Positions 1-6,344 of a stretch of DNA of 11,139 nucleotides are shown here, piece by piece. The position numbers and the translations under genes were made by a program. The stretch is from an uncultured Rhodobacterales bacterium (lineage in GTDB: Bacteria > Pseudomonadota > Alphaproteobacteria > Rhodobacterales > Rhodobacteraceae). Below the pieces are notes generated by a model. It did no database searches. It was not told where the DNA came from and saw nothing but the letters and a program-made list of their open reading frames with translations. The DNA lies in contig CALCGO010000567.1 of assembly GCA_937901055.1 (NCBI GenBank), positions 1 to 11,139 of the forward strand, in the 5' to 3' direction. How positions within the stretch are numbered: the stretch's first letter is position 1; each line of letters starts with the position of its first letter.

Positions 1-247
1 AAGCATCGCGGTTGCGGCAGAGATGCTTCCGAATGCCTATGTAGACGGCGGCCACGTGATCGCGCAGTGTCTGGCCCGTGGGTTGATACGTGAAGCGCGG
101 ATTTTCACGCTCCCGATCCTGTTGGGGGCCGGCATTCCGCTGTTTCTTGAAGGGGCGACGACGACACAAAGCTGGACGCTTCTGGGTTCAAAATCCTATC
201 CGTGCGGAACGGTGGAAAACCATTATAAAATTGCGCCAATAGCGTGA
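1..247 (+). CDS. Dihydrofolate reductase-family protein (RibD C-terminal-like), C-terminal fragment
   Basis: The reading frame is open from base 2 and ends at TGA 245-247, so the start lies to the left of the window; the internal ATG at 23 is not the start. The visible 81 residues include a YVDGG element followed by a stretch with 'LPILLGAGIPLF', the usual signature of the last strands of RibD_C/dihydrofolate reductase-fold proteins (YyaP/YwjB type). Members bind NADPH and reduce pterin- or pyrimidine-like substrates, but the substrate of this branch is generally unknown. The C-terminus ends in a short 'NHYKI' strand, as expected for these small (about 180 residue) proteins. The gene runs in the same direction as gyrB with a 53-base gap and no obvious terminator between them, so read-through into gyrB is possible. 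Family call fairly sure; specific function not assignable. Confidence 0.8.
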   Translation, partial: SIAVAAEMLPNAYVDGGHVIAQCLARGLIREARIFTLPILLGAGIPLFLEGATTTQSWTLLGSKSYPCGTVENHYKIAPIA

Positions 248-268
248 CACTGCCCCATAAATCCGCTA

Positions 269-296
269 GTATTCCCCCTACTAAATAGGGGAATAC
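269..296 (+). promoter_or_regulatory. Inverted repeat in gyrB leader that covers the ribosome binding site
   Basis: GTATTCCCC (269-277) is the exact reverse complement of GGGGAATAC (288-296). With the C at 274 bulged, the stem extends inward to 11 base pairs (269-273 with 292-296, and 275-280 with 286-291) around a 5-base loop CTAAA. The right arm holds AGGGGA (287-292), the only Shine-Dalgarno-like sequence before the gyrB ATG at 301, at 8-base spacing. If transcription starts upstream of 269, the folded RNA would hide the ribosome binding site. It could instead be a DNA operator. No U-tract follows, so it is not an intrinsic terminator. Confidence 0.6.
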
Positions 297-300
297 ACCA

Positions 301-2715
301 ATGGCTGATAACGATCAAACTCCTGAAGAGTATGGTGCCGATTCTATCAAAGTTCTCAGAGGCTTAGAAGCCGTGAGAAAACGCCCCGGCATGTATATCG
401 GCGATACGGATGACGGGTCTGGCCTACATCATATGGTGTATGAGGTCGTGGACAACGGTATTGATGAAGCCTTGGCGGGTCACGCGGACACGGTGACAGT
501 GATAATCCACGCCGATGACAGCGTTTCGGTTAGCGATAACGGGCGTGGAATTCCTGTGGGTATCCACGAAGAAGAAGGCGTTTCCGCGGCCGAGGTTATC
601 ATGACCCAGTTGCACGCTGGTGGTAAGTTTGACAGCAATTCCTATAAGGTTTCGGGCGGTTTGCACGGGGTTGGTGTTTCCGTGGTGAACGCGCTTTCGG
701 ATTATCTGGAACTGCGGATTTGGCGTGATGGCAAAGAGCATATCGCGCGGTTTGAACATGGCGATACGGTAAAACACCTCGAAACGCTGGGCGACACAGA
801 TCGCACGGGGACCGAGGTGCGGTTTTTAGCCTCGACCGAGACGTTCTCGGATAGAAACTACAAGTTCGAGACGCTGGAGCATCGCTTGCGCGAGTTGGCG
901 TTCCTGAATTCCGGCGTGCGGATCACGCTGCGCGACGAACGCCCTGCTGAACCGTTGGAAACGGAGATGATTTACGACGGTGGTGTGCAGGAGTTTGTGA
1001 AGTACCTCGACCGTTCCAAAACCGCATTGATCGACACGCCGATCTATATCATCGGCGAGAGCAACGACATTACAGTCGAGGTCGCGATGTGGTGGAACGA
1101 CAGTTACCACGAGAATGTCCGCCCGTTCACTAACAACATCCCCCAACGTGACGGCGGGGCGCACTTGGCGGGCTTCCGTGGGGCGCTGACGCGGACGATT
1201 AACAACTATGCGGCCTCTTCGGGTATTGCGAAAAAGGAAAAGGTTAACTTTTCCGGCGATGATGCACGTGAAGGGTTAACGGCGGTGCTGTCGGTTAAGG
1301 TGCCTGATCCGAAGTTCTCGTCCCAGACCAAGGATAAACTGGTTTCTTCCGAGGTTCGCCCTGCGGTCGAAAGCCTGATGAATGAAAAGTTGGCGGAGTG
1401 GTTCGAAGAACATCCAGCCGAAGCGCGGATGATTGTTGGCAAGATCGTCGAAGCAGCCGTGGCTCGTGAAGCGGCGCGTAAGGCGCGAGAACTAACGCGG
1501 CGCAAATCGGCGATGGATATTGCCAGTTTGCCGGGGAAACTGGCGGATTGTCAGGAAAAAGACCCGTCCAAATCAGAAATATTCCTCGTCGAGGGTGATT
1601 CCGCTGGTGGATCGGCCAAGCAAGGGCGCTCGCGTTACAATCAGGCGGTTCTGCCGTTGAAAGGTAAGATTTTGAACGTGGAGCGGGCGCGGTTTGACCG
1701 GATGCTCGGCAGTCAGGAAATCGGAACTTTGATCACGGCGCTTGGCACAGGTATTGGGCGTGAAGAGTTCAATATCGGCAAGTTGCGCTACCACAAGGTT
1801 GTGATTATGACCGATGCGGATGTCGACGGGGCGCATATTCGGACGCTGTTGCTGACGTTCTTCTTCCGTCAAATGCCAGAGTTGATCGAGGGCGGATACC
1901 TGTATATCGCCCAACCACCGCTCTACAAAGTGGCGCGTGGCAAGTCCGAGGTTTACCTGAAGGACCAGCTGGCGCTGGAAGACTATTTGATTGATCAGGG
2001 CCTTAGCGATGCAATTTTGCGCCTTGGTGACGGTTCCCAGATTGCGAGTGCGGATTTGAAGCGCGTGGTTGAGGAGGCACGGGTTTGCCGCACGATCCTG
2101 AACGCGTTTCCGACGAATTATTCCCGCGGTGTTCTGGAACAGGTTGCGATTTCCGGTGCGTTGATTCCGGGTGTTTTGGACAGTGATCCGCAGGGCACGG
2201 CAGACAGTGTTGCGACCCGTCTGGACTTGGTCGCGACGGAATACGAAAAGGGTTGGTCAGGCATTCCGACACAAAACGGCGGCCTCCGCCTGTCGCGCGT
2301 TCTGCGCGGTGTTGAAGAAGTGCAGGTGCTGGACGGCAATGCCCTTCGCAGCGCCGAGGCGCGCAAACTGGCTGGCCTGACCGCGAACTTGCAAGAAGTT
2401 TACGCCACCCCCGCCGCGCTAGTTCGCAAGGATCGGGAAAACGTTATCAATGCACCATCCGACTTGCTGGATGTGGTGTTCAAAGAAGGCGAAAAAGGCC
2501 TGTCGTTGCAACGCTACAAAGGCTTGGGGGAGATGAACCCCGGTCAGCTTTGGGAAACTACACTAGACCCCGAAGCCCGCACGCTGTTGCAGGTGAAGGT
2601 GGAGCATGTGGATGAGGCTGACGAGATTTTCACCAAGCTGATGGGTGATGTTGTGGAACCGCGACGCGAGTTCATTCAAGACAACGCGCTGAGTGTGGAG
2701 AATTTGGATTTTTGA
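301..2715 (+). CDS. gyrB: DNA gyrase subunit B
   Basis: This 804-residue protein is the ATPase subunit of DNA gyrase (GyrA2GyrB2), which introduces negative supercoils in the cytoplasm. Its length equals that of E. coli GyrB. The GHKL ATPase domain (about residues 15-225) shows the 'EVVDNGIDEALAG' motif (48-60), 'DNGRGIP' (79-85) and the ATP-lid 'GGLHGVGVSVVNALS' (119-133). The transducer domain follows (about 225-400) with a 'QRDGGAH' loop near 282. The TOPRIM domain has EGDSAGG (431-437), PLKGKILN (452-459) and metal-binding DADVDG (505-510). The tail has 'QRYKGLGEMN' (737-746), and about 170 extra residues sit between TOPRIM and this motif, as in proteobacterial GyrB. The DADVDG, EGDSAGG and PLKGK regions look wild type, with no obvious coumarin or quinolone resistance change. 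Start: ATG 301 with AGGGGA 8 bases upstream, partly inside an inverted repeat. The TOPRIM and GHKL motifs fit ParE as well, but the full-length insertion favours GyrB. Confidence 0.97.
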   Translation: MADNDQTPEEYGADSIKVLRGLEAVRKRPGMYIGDTDDGSGLHHMVYEVVDNGIDEALAGHADTVTVIIHADDSVSVSDNGRGIPVGIHEEEGVSAAEVIMTQLHAGGKFDSNSYKVSGGLHGVGVSVVNALSDYLELRIWRDGKEHIARFEHGDTVKHLETLGDTDRTGTEVRFLASTETFSDRNYKFETLEHRLRELAFLNSGVRITLRDERPAEPLETEMIYDGGVQEFVKYLDRSKTALIDTPIYIIGESNDITVEVAMWWNDSYHENVRPFTNNIPQRDGGAHLAGFRGALTRTINNYAASSGIAKKEKVNFSGDDAREGLTAVLSVKVPDPKFSSQTKDKLVSSEVRPAVESLMNEKLAEWFEEHPAEARMIVGKIVEAAVAREAARKARELTRRKSAMDIASLPGKLADCQEKDPSKSEIFLVEGDSAGGSAKQGRSRYNQAVLPLKGKILNVERARFDRMLGSQEIGTLITALGTGIGREEFNIGKLRYHKVVIMTDADVDGAHIRTLLLTFFFRQMPELIEGGYLYIAQPPLYKVARGKSEVYLKDQLALEDYLIDQGLSDAILRLGDGSQIASADLKRVVEEARVCRTILNAFPTNYSRGVLEQVAISGALIPGVLDSDPQGTADSVATRLDLVATEYEKGWSGIPTQNGGLRLSRVLRGVEEVQVLDGNALRSAEARKLAGLTANLQEVYATPAALVRKDRENVINAPSDLLDVVFKEGEKGLSLQRYKGLGEMNPGQLWETTLDPEARTLLQVKVEHVDEADEIFTKLMGDVVEPRREFIQDNALSVENLDF

Positions 2716-2725
2716 TTTAGTGGTG

Positions 2726-2743
2726 GTGCGCGGGACCGTGCAC
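2726..2743. terminator. Possible bidirectional stem-loop between convergent genes
   Basis: GTGCGCGG (2726-2733) pairs with CCGTGCAC (2736-2743), with one G-U pair. Leaving the innermost pair open gives a 7-bp stem with a 4-base loop. It lies in the 36-base gap between the end of gyrB and the end of the convergent thioredoxin gene, where a terminator would be expected. No T-tract follows on either strand, so it is not a classical intrinsic terminator and may only be a 3'-end stabilising hairpin. Confidence 0.35.
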
Positions 2744-2751
2744 TCCATGAA

Positions 2752-3165
2752 TCACAATCCCAAGTCCAACAACGCCTCAATATCATTAACTCTTGTCCCA
2801 GCAACAATCCGCCCCAGTTCCTCGCTTCCGCGCAATACCAACAACGTTGAGCGGCGGGGGATTTTGCGGCTAGTGGTGACGTCGTGGCGGCCATAGTCGT
2901 CCCAGTCTACGCGGACGAAGGCCATGGCCTCGTTATAGGCGGGGTTCATGTCGCGTAGGTCGTTTATTACGCGCTCTTGTGCTTTGCAGGTGGAGCACCA
3001 GACAGCGGAATAATCTACCAGAACGGTTTTGCCCTCATCCAGCAGCGACTGGATGACGCCGGGTTTGTAGTCGATCCAGTCCTGCGCGGCGAAGGCCGCG
3101 ATGGGCAGCGCGACAAGTGCGGTGGTCGTAATCAGAAAGTTGCGACGATTGATCGTGGGTGTCAT
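2752..3165 (-). CDS. Tat-exported thioredoxin-like protein
   Basis: A 137-residue thioredoxin-fold protein, probably periplasmic. The start is placed at ATG 3165, not at the upstream in-frame position 3237. From 3165 the protein opens with a twin-arginine signal (NRRNFL at residues 6-11, a hydrophobic run to about 25, cleavage likely after 'AFA'), and AGGGA lies 7 bases upstream. The active site is W-C-S-T-C-K (56-61), closer to the DsbD C-terminal or TlpA-like type than to classical WCGPC. Where thioredoxins have a cis-proline before Thr ('IPT'), this protein reads R-S-T (105-107), so Ser106 replaces it. The partner gene ccdA lies immediately upstream; its stop TAG is part of this gene's ribosome binding site, so the two are probably translationally coupled. 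The likely role is to receive electrons from CcdA and reduce a periplasmic disulfide. The substrate is unknown; cytochrome c maturation or another thiol pathway are candidates. Confidence 0.85.
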   Translation of the reverse strand: MTPTINRRNFLITTTALVALPIAAFAAQDWIDYKPGVIQSLLDEGKTVLVDYSAVWCSTCKAQERVINDLRDMNPAYNEAMAFVRVDWDDYGRHDVTTSRKIPRRSTLLVLRGSEELGRIVAGTRVNDIEALLDLGL

Positions 3166-3175
3166 AAGAATTTCC

Positions 3176-3889
3176 CTATATGGAAACGGAAAAGAAGAGT
3201 AACCAGTCTGGCATGACGTCCAGTAACCAGACCTCAATCATTTGGTTGAAGCGTGTCAGGATCATGATGCCGACCGCGATAAAGATGATGCCCATCAGGG
3301 GTTTGGATTTTTCAGCCAACATGCGCATGGCGGATTGGCGGGACATGATCGCCTCGCGTGCGCCGTACCCCAAAGCGATGATGATGGTCGAAATACCCAT
3401 GGCAAAGCTGATCATGATGCCTGTCGCGAGCGCGAGGCTTTCGCCGCTGTAGGCTAGTGAAATGGCGCCACCTAACGTTGGGCCGACGCATGGCGACCAG
3501 ACTGCGCCTAGTAATGCACCACCGGCGAATTGGCCGCGCAGGCTGGTGTGATCCAGCCGCCCTACACGCGTGTCGGCGTCGGAGGCCACGCCAGCGGTTG
3601 CTAGTGCGAACTTTGAATTCAATTGTGGAATTAGAAGGATAGCGCCGAAGCCAAGCATCATCACCGCGCCGATCTGGCTGATGCGGTCGGCGTCTAGGCC
3701 AACACTTGCGCCCAACGTGGCGACACCAACGCCGAGGATGACGAATGTAAGCGACATTCCCGCCGCGAGGGCGAGCGGCCCGTGCTTGTGGTTTTGCAAC
3801 GCAGAGGCAAGTACAATGGGTAACACTGGCAGGACGCAAGGGTTGATAAGGGTTAACAGGCCAGCGCCATATCCGAGAAGAAATTCCAT
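3176..3889 (-). CDS. ccdA: CcdA-family transmembrane thiol-disulfide transporter
   Basis: A 237-residue integral membrane protein of the CcdA/DsbD transmembrane family. It carries electrons from cytoplasmic thioredoxin across the inner membrane to periplasmic thioredoxin-like proteins. Two reactive cysteines sit in the hallmark motifs I-N-P-C-V-L-P (Cys18, first helix) and W-S-P-C-V-G-P (Cys134, fourth helix). About six hydrophobic segments are visible (near 3-28, 38-62, 70-90, 120-148, 150-178, 198-213), with a final amphipathic stretch. Start: ATG 3889, with GAAGG about 4 bases upstream. It is the first gene of an operon; the thioredoxin-like gene starts 10 bases after its stop. Homologues serve cytochrome c maturation or broader thiol reduction. 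No other ccm gene is in this window, so the specific role is not settled. The symbol is a family name. Confidence 0.9.
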   Translation of the reverse strand: MEFLLGYGAGLLTLINPCVLPVLPIVLASALQNHKHGPLALAAGMSLTFVILGVGVATLGASVGLDADRISQIGAVMMLGFGAILLIPQLNSKFALATAGVASDADTRVGRLDHTSLRGQFAGGALLGAVWSPCVGPTLGGAISLAYSGESLALATGIMISFAMGISTIIIALGYGAREAIMSRQSAMRMLAEKSKPLMGIIFIAVGIMILTRFNQMIEVWLLDVMPDWLLFFSVSI

Positions 3890-3948
3890 TTGGCCTTCTT
3901 AGAACGCGCACGGCACACAGTCACATGAACTTTCCGTTAGGTGAATTA

Positions 3949-3983
3949 TTCGGCAACCGACGGGGTACATATCGGTTGCCGAA
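3949..3983. repeat. Perfect 12-bp inverted repeat upstream of the ccdA operon
   Basis: TTCGGCAACCGA (3949-3960) and TCGGTTGCCGAA (3972-3983) are exact reverse complements separated by 11 bases. The element lies 60 to 94 bases upstream of the ccdA start. No T-tract follows on either strand, which argues against an intrinsic terminator. Its placement suits an operator for a dimeric regulator, or a stem-loop in the 5' leader of the ccdA transcript. On the minus strand the arm includes TTGCCG, which could overlap a -35 element, but no convincing -10 partner is seen. Confidence 0.65.
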
Positions 3984-4144
3984 ATTCGCGGACTCGTGTG
4001 ACCACTTATATTGGTGACGGTGAGTTCGCTGGCGGTAATTCTTAAGCATACGAGCAGACAAAAAGTCGCCGTATTCATAGTAAATATAGCCCAAATAGTA
4101 GGGCTTGGAAATTCTCGTTTTCAGCAAAAGAAAATGACGTATTA

Positions 4145-4215
4145 GCGTAAAATAGCGTAAATTGTTACACTTAACCGAGAAAGAATTTACTTGAACGGCG
4201 TAATAATCTGCGTAA
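4145..4215 (+). repeat. Four GCGTAA direct repeats before the HTH regulator
   Basis: GCGTAA occurs at 4145-4150, 4155-4160, 4198-4203 and 4210-4215, all in the same orientation. The first two are part of a longer TAGCGTAAA unit spaced exactly 10 bases apart, one helical turn. The second pair is spaced 12 bases. The last copy ends 2 bases before a -35-like TTGTAC. This pattern is what direct-repeat protein binding sites look like; autoregulation by the downstream HTH protein is a natural guess but unproven. Confidence 0.6.
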
Positions 4216-4217
4216 GG

Positions 4218-4246
4218 TTGTACGACTTATAGAACACATTTATTTT
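4218..4246 (+). promoter_or_regulatory. Probable promoter of the HTH regulator
   Basis: TTGTAC (4218-4223) matches the sigma-70 -35 box in four or more positions and is followed after exactly 17 bases by TATTTT (4241-4246) as -10. A start near 4253 would leave a short leader of about 16 bases that just includes the GGGAGG ribosome binding site. A TAAG (4213-4216) / CTTA (4226-4229) pair flanks the -35 box. Called by eye, without a scoring model. Confidence 0.45.
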
Positions 4247-4257
4247 GTATATTAGTC

Positions 4258-4271
4258 GGGAGGCGATTTTG
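4258..4271 (+). promoter_or_regulatory. Strong ribosome binding site that fixes a TTG start
   Basis: GGGAGG (4258-4263) lies 5 bases before TTG (4269-4271). The frame can be opened further to another TTG at 4245, but that would place this Shine-Dalgarno sequence inside the gene and overlap the -10 element. TTG 4269 is therefore taken as the true start. Confidence 0.75.
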
Positions 4272-5084
4272 AGTCCCACCAAACGAGGGCGTTCCAAAGG
4301 TACATATTTTGCCGAGCGCCTGACAGAACTTTGTAGAACCAGACCATCAGTTTCGTCCGTAGCAAGAGATTTGGGTATTAATCGCCAGCAATTTGCGCGC
4401 TACATTAGTGGTGAGAGTTTGCCTAGACAGGCGATTAACCAGAAGATCGCAGACTATTTCGGTGTAGACCCCGGCGAGTTGCATTCCGAAAGCCCAATCA
4501 AGGGACGAAGCAACACTTCGCTAACATCGTCTACCACTGTGCTCGCGATGATGGAGTTGCTTGACGCAGCGGCCGTACAGCCGATCACGAATGCCGATCT
4601 GGAAACGGGCTTTTATTGGCAGTATAAGTTGTTGCTGCGTATGCCGGGCAAAGTAGTGAAGACGCTGGTAATGATTACCAAGAAGGACGGTGTCTATCGA
4701 TACAAACGCCGGTCCTCGGTTGTTTACAACGCGCAGCTGAACGGGACGGTGAAGAATACGTTCAACGGTGTCTTTTTTAAGCAGAATGGCTTTTTGGTTA
4801 TGTCCGACGTTGGGGCCACGCTAAATGATTTGACGTTTCATGCGTTCGCGACGCGACATCTCTATGATACTTCGATCAAACCCGGGTTGCATATGACCAT
4901 CGGGTTGTCCGGTTCATTCGGGCCTAAAGCTGCGCGGTTGTTCCTGAAAAAGATACCGGCCGGCGAAAGCATTCTGGCGCACGCCCGTAAGCAGGGCGTC
5001 GTTAATAAGGCTGATTTACCCGCCGGCTATGCGCATATTCTGGAAGGTATGGATATCAAGGGTTCCGGGATTATGCAGCTTTAA
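4269..5084 (+). CDS. XRE-type helix-turn-helix regulator with unrecognised C-terminal region
   Basis: A 271-residue protein. Residues about 14-72 form a Cro/C1-type DNA-binding domain, with the core helix-turn-helix at about 29-48 ('VARDLGINRQQFARYISG'), an 'ESLPR' turn and a closing 'IADYFGVDPGEL' helix. A low-complexity Ser/Thr-rich linker (about 77-92) leads to a 170-residue region that I do not recognise as a named domain. This has alternating strands with many basic and aromatic residues (e.g. 'YWQYKLLLRMPGK', 'GVYRYKRRSS'), which could be a ligand-sensing or dimerisation module. It is cytoplasmic, with no membrane segment. The start is TTG with a strong ribosome binding site. Four AGA arginine codons fall in the first 53 codons and none in the rest, a mild codon-use contrast. 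The gene ends tail to tail with the EamA transporter, overlapping by 4 bases. Targets are unknown; its own promoter, carrying four GCGTAA repeats, is one candidate. Confidence 0.8.
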   Translation: MSPTKRGRSKGTYFAERLTELCRTRPSVSSVARDLGINRQQFARYISGESLPRQAINQKIADYFGVDPGELHSESPIKGRSNTSLTSSTTVLAMMELLDAAAVQPITNADLETGFYWQYKLLLRMPGKVVKTLVMITKKDGVYRYKRRSSVVYNAQLNGTVKNTFNGVFFKQNGFLVMSDVGATLNDLTFHAFATRHLYDTSIKPGLHMTIGLSGSFGPKAARLFLKKIPAGESILAHARKQGVVNKADLPAGYAHILEGMDIKGSGIMQL

Positions 5085-5953
5085 GAATCTGCCCTATTGC
5101 GGCCTGTCTGTACCGCAAACACGCCGCCCATAATGATGGCAACGCCGATTAGGTCACGAAGGGTCAAGGCCTCGGATATGACCAGTGCCGCGATTGCAAC
5201 ACCCAGAAAAGGGTTCAGGAAGTGGAAGCTGGCGGCGCGTGTTGCCCCGACACGGCCAACCAGCAGAAACCATATTAGGGTGGCAGCCAGCCCTGGGATC
5301 AACGTTGTGTAGGTGAAAGCGGCGATAAGTTGCCATGTCCATTCAACGTGGAACGTTTCTAGCAGTAGCGAGGACGGTAACAGAACTGCGCTGCCTACCA
5401 GCATTTGCAAGCCAACGATCATAAGCACGTTGCCCGAGGAACTTATCCCGCGGACCAACAAAGTGGCGAGGGTTAGGGCTGCTACGCCAACAAAGCACAG
5501 CGCTACCCCGAACAAGTCGGCGCCACCAGAAAGGCGCGCACCCATGATGATAAACACACCGACAGCCCCTGCGATCAAGCCGATGATGCCGGTTTTCGAC
5601 AAGCGTTCGCCGAGGAAAGCCCAACTGGCGGCGGCGACGGTCAAAGGCAAGAGCGAGGCGATGATAGCGGCGAGGCTGGCCTCGATCCACTGCATTGCGA
5701 TGAAGTTCGCACCGAGGTAAATCGTGTTTTGGCAGATGCCGAACAACACCACAGCGATCCATTGATTGCGCGAAAGGCGGGCGGTTTGGCCAAGCGCGCG
5801 GGCGATAATCACAGCGATCAGGCCGGAAATCAGAAACCGCATCGATAACATGGCGAGGGGCGACGCATAGGCGACCGCGATCCGGGCGGAGGTGAATGCA
5901 CTGCTCCACATCAAAGCGAACGACAGGCCCATAATTATTGCGCGAAAATCCAA
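5081..5953 (-). CDS. EamA/DMT-family transporter
   Basis: A 290-residue inner-membrane protein of the drug/metabolite transporter superfamily, with two EamA repeats of five helices each (about residues 5-135 and 145-285). Family members export amino acids, metabolites or drugs; the substrate cannot be read from sequence. The N-terminal 'MGLSFALMWSSAFTSAR' segment is typical of the first helix. The start is uncertain: TTG 5953 (protein opening M-D-F-R-A) has GGGG 6 bases upstream and is preferred. TTG 5965 lacks a ribosome binding site, and ATG 5932 has none close by. The preferred start lies 13 bases beyond the U-tract of the upstream HU-gene terminator, so the gene must have a promoter inside or beyond that terminator, or depend on read-through. 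Its TAA overlaps the regulator's TAA on the other strand. Confidence 0.88.
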   Translation of the reverse strand: MDFRAIIMGLSFALMWSSAFTSARIAVAYASPLAMLSMRFLISGLIAVIIARALGQTARLSRNQWIAVVLFGICQNTIYLGANFIAMQWIEASLAAIIASLLPLTVAAASWAFLGERLSKTGIIGLIAGAVGVFIIMGARLSGGADLFGVALCFVGVAALTLATLLVRGISSSGNVLMIVGLQMLVGSAVLLPSSLLLETFHVEWTWQLIAAFTYTTLIPGLAATLIWFLLVGRVGATRAASFHFLNPFLGVAIAALVISEALTLRDLIGVAIIMGGVFAVQTGRNRADS

Positions 5954-5966
5954 ACTGTACCCCAAG

Positions 5967-5992
5967 AAAAAGGGCCGCCCGATGACGACCCT
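5967..5992 (-). terminator. Intrinsic terminator of the HU gene
   Basis: On the minus strand, AGGGTCGTC pairs with GGGCGGCCCT (a 9-bp stem with two G-U pairs and an ATCG tetraloop; plus-strand span 5971-5992). It is followed directly by a run of five T residues (5971-5967). It begins 22 bases after the HU stop codon. Stem, loop and U-tract all fit a rho-independent terminator. Confidence 0.85.
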
Positions 5993-6014
5993 AATAAATC
6001 GTGTGTTGGCGCAA

Positions 6015-6305
6015 TTAAGCGTTAACAGCGTCTTTTAGTGCTTTGGCGATAGTCACCTTGGCAACGCGGTCGGCGTCTTTGTGCATTTGTTCGCCAGTGG
6101 CAGGGTTGCGAACCATGCGGTCAGGGCGGTCGCGGCAAACGAATTTACCAAGGCCAGGAAGAGTAACAGCGCCGCCGCCTACTACTTCGTTGGTTACGAT
6201 GTCTGTGATCGCTTGAAGCGTGTTGTTTGCTGTCGCTTTGTCAGTTCCAGTTGCTTCGGCAAGCGCCGCAACGAGCTGAGTTTTTGTCATAGGTTTTTGC
6301 GTCAT
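6015..6305 (-). CDS. hup: HU-family nucleoid-associated DNA-binding protein
   Basis: A 96-residue protein of the HU/IHF family. These small basic dimers bend and wrap DNA in the nucleoid. Two N-terminal helices ('MTKTQLVAALAEATGTDKATANNTLQ') lead to the beta-arm region 'GGGAVTLPGLGKF', the family signature with the RNPATGE tip (residues 66-72), and the closing basic helix 'VTIAKALKDAV'. RNPATGE carries the conserved proline that intercalates between DNA bases. The sequence is closer to HU than to IHF subunits. Start: ATG 6305, with AGGGAT 8 bases upstream; the next ATG at 6290 has no ribosome binding site. It is followed by a clear intrinsic terminator, so it is probably a monocistronic, strongly expressed gene. 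The upstream 170 bases contain several inverted repeats. Confidence 0.95.
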   Translation of the reverse strand: MTQKPMTKTQLVAALAEATGTDKATANNTLQAITDIVTNEVVGGGAVTLPGLGKFVCRDRPDRMVRNPATGEQMHKDADRVAKVTIAKALKDAVNA

Positions 6306-6344
6306 AATTTTCTATCCCTGTTATTTCTTGTTTCTTTTTCCGAA

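Larger units (their letters stand above)
3890..4268. other. Divergent intergenic region between ccdA and the HTH regulator
   Basis: This is the only long non-coding stretch (379 bases). It must hold promoters for the leftward ccdA operon and the rightward regulator. It contains a 12-bp inverted repeat (3949-3983), an outer pair GTCACA (3920-3925) and TGTGAC (3997-4002), a small AGCCC/GGGCT hairpin (4088-4105), and four GCGTAA copies (4145-4215). The part from about 4060 to 4260 is visibly more AT-rich than the genes around it. A 68-codon minus-strand frame (3921-4127) crosses the inverted repeat and has no recognisable protein character, so I do not call it. Confidence 0.7.

Noticed and set aside
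3166..3237. Longer N-terminus for the thioredoxin-like protein
   Set aside because: It would bury the Tat signal and overlap ccdA; ATG 3165 has a ribosome binding site at good spacing.
3312..3911. 199-codon minus-strand frame overlapping ccdA
   Set aside because: Arg- and Pro-rich out-of-frame translation of ccdA; the ccdA frame has both conserved cysteine motifs.
3921..4127. 68-codon minus-strand frame in the intergenic region
   Set aside because: It spans the perfect inverted repeat, has no recognisable domain and no clear ribosome binding site was found; more likely regulatory DNA.
4145..4215. CRISPR array or plasmid-type iterons
   Set aside because: Repeats are only 6-9 bases, unevenly spaced and without spacers of equal length, and no replication protein is nearby.
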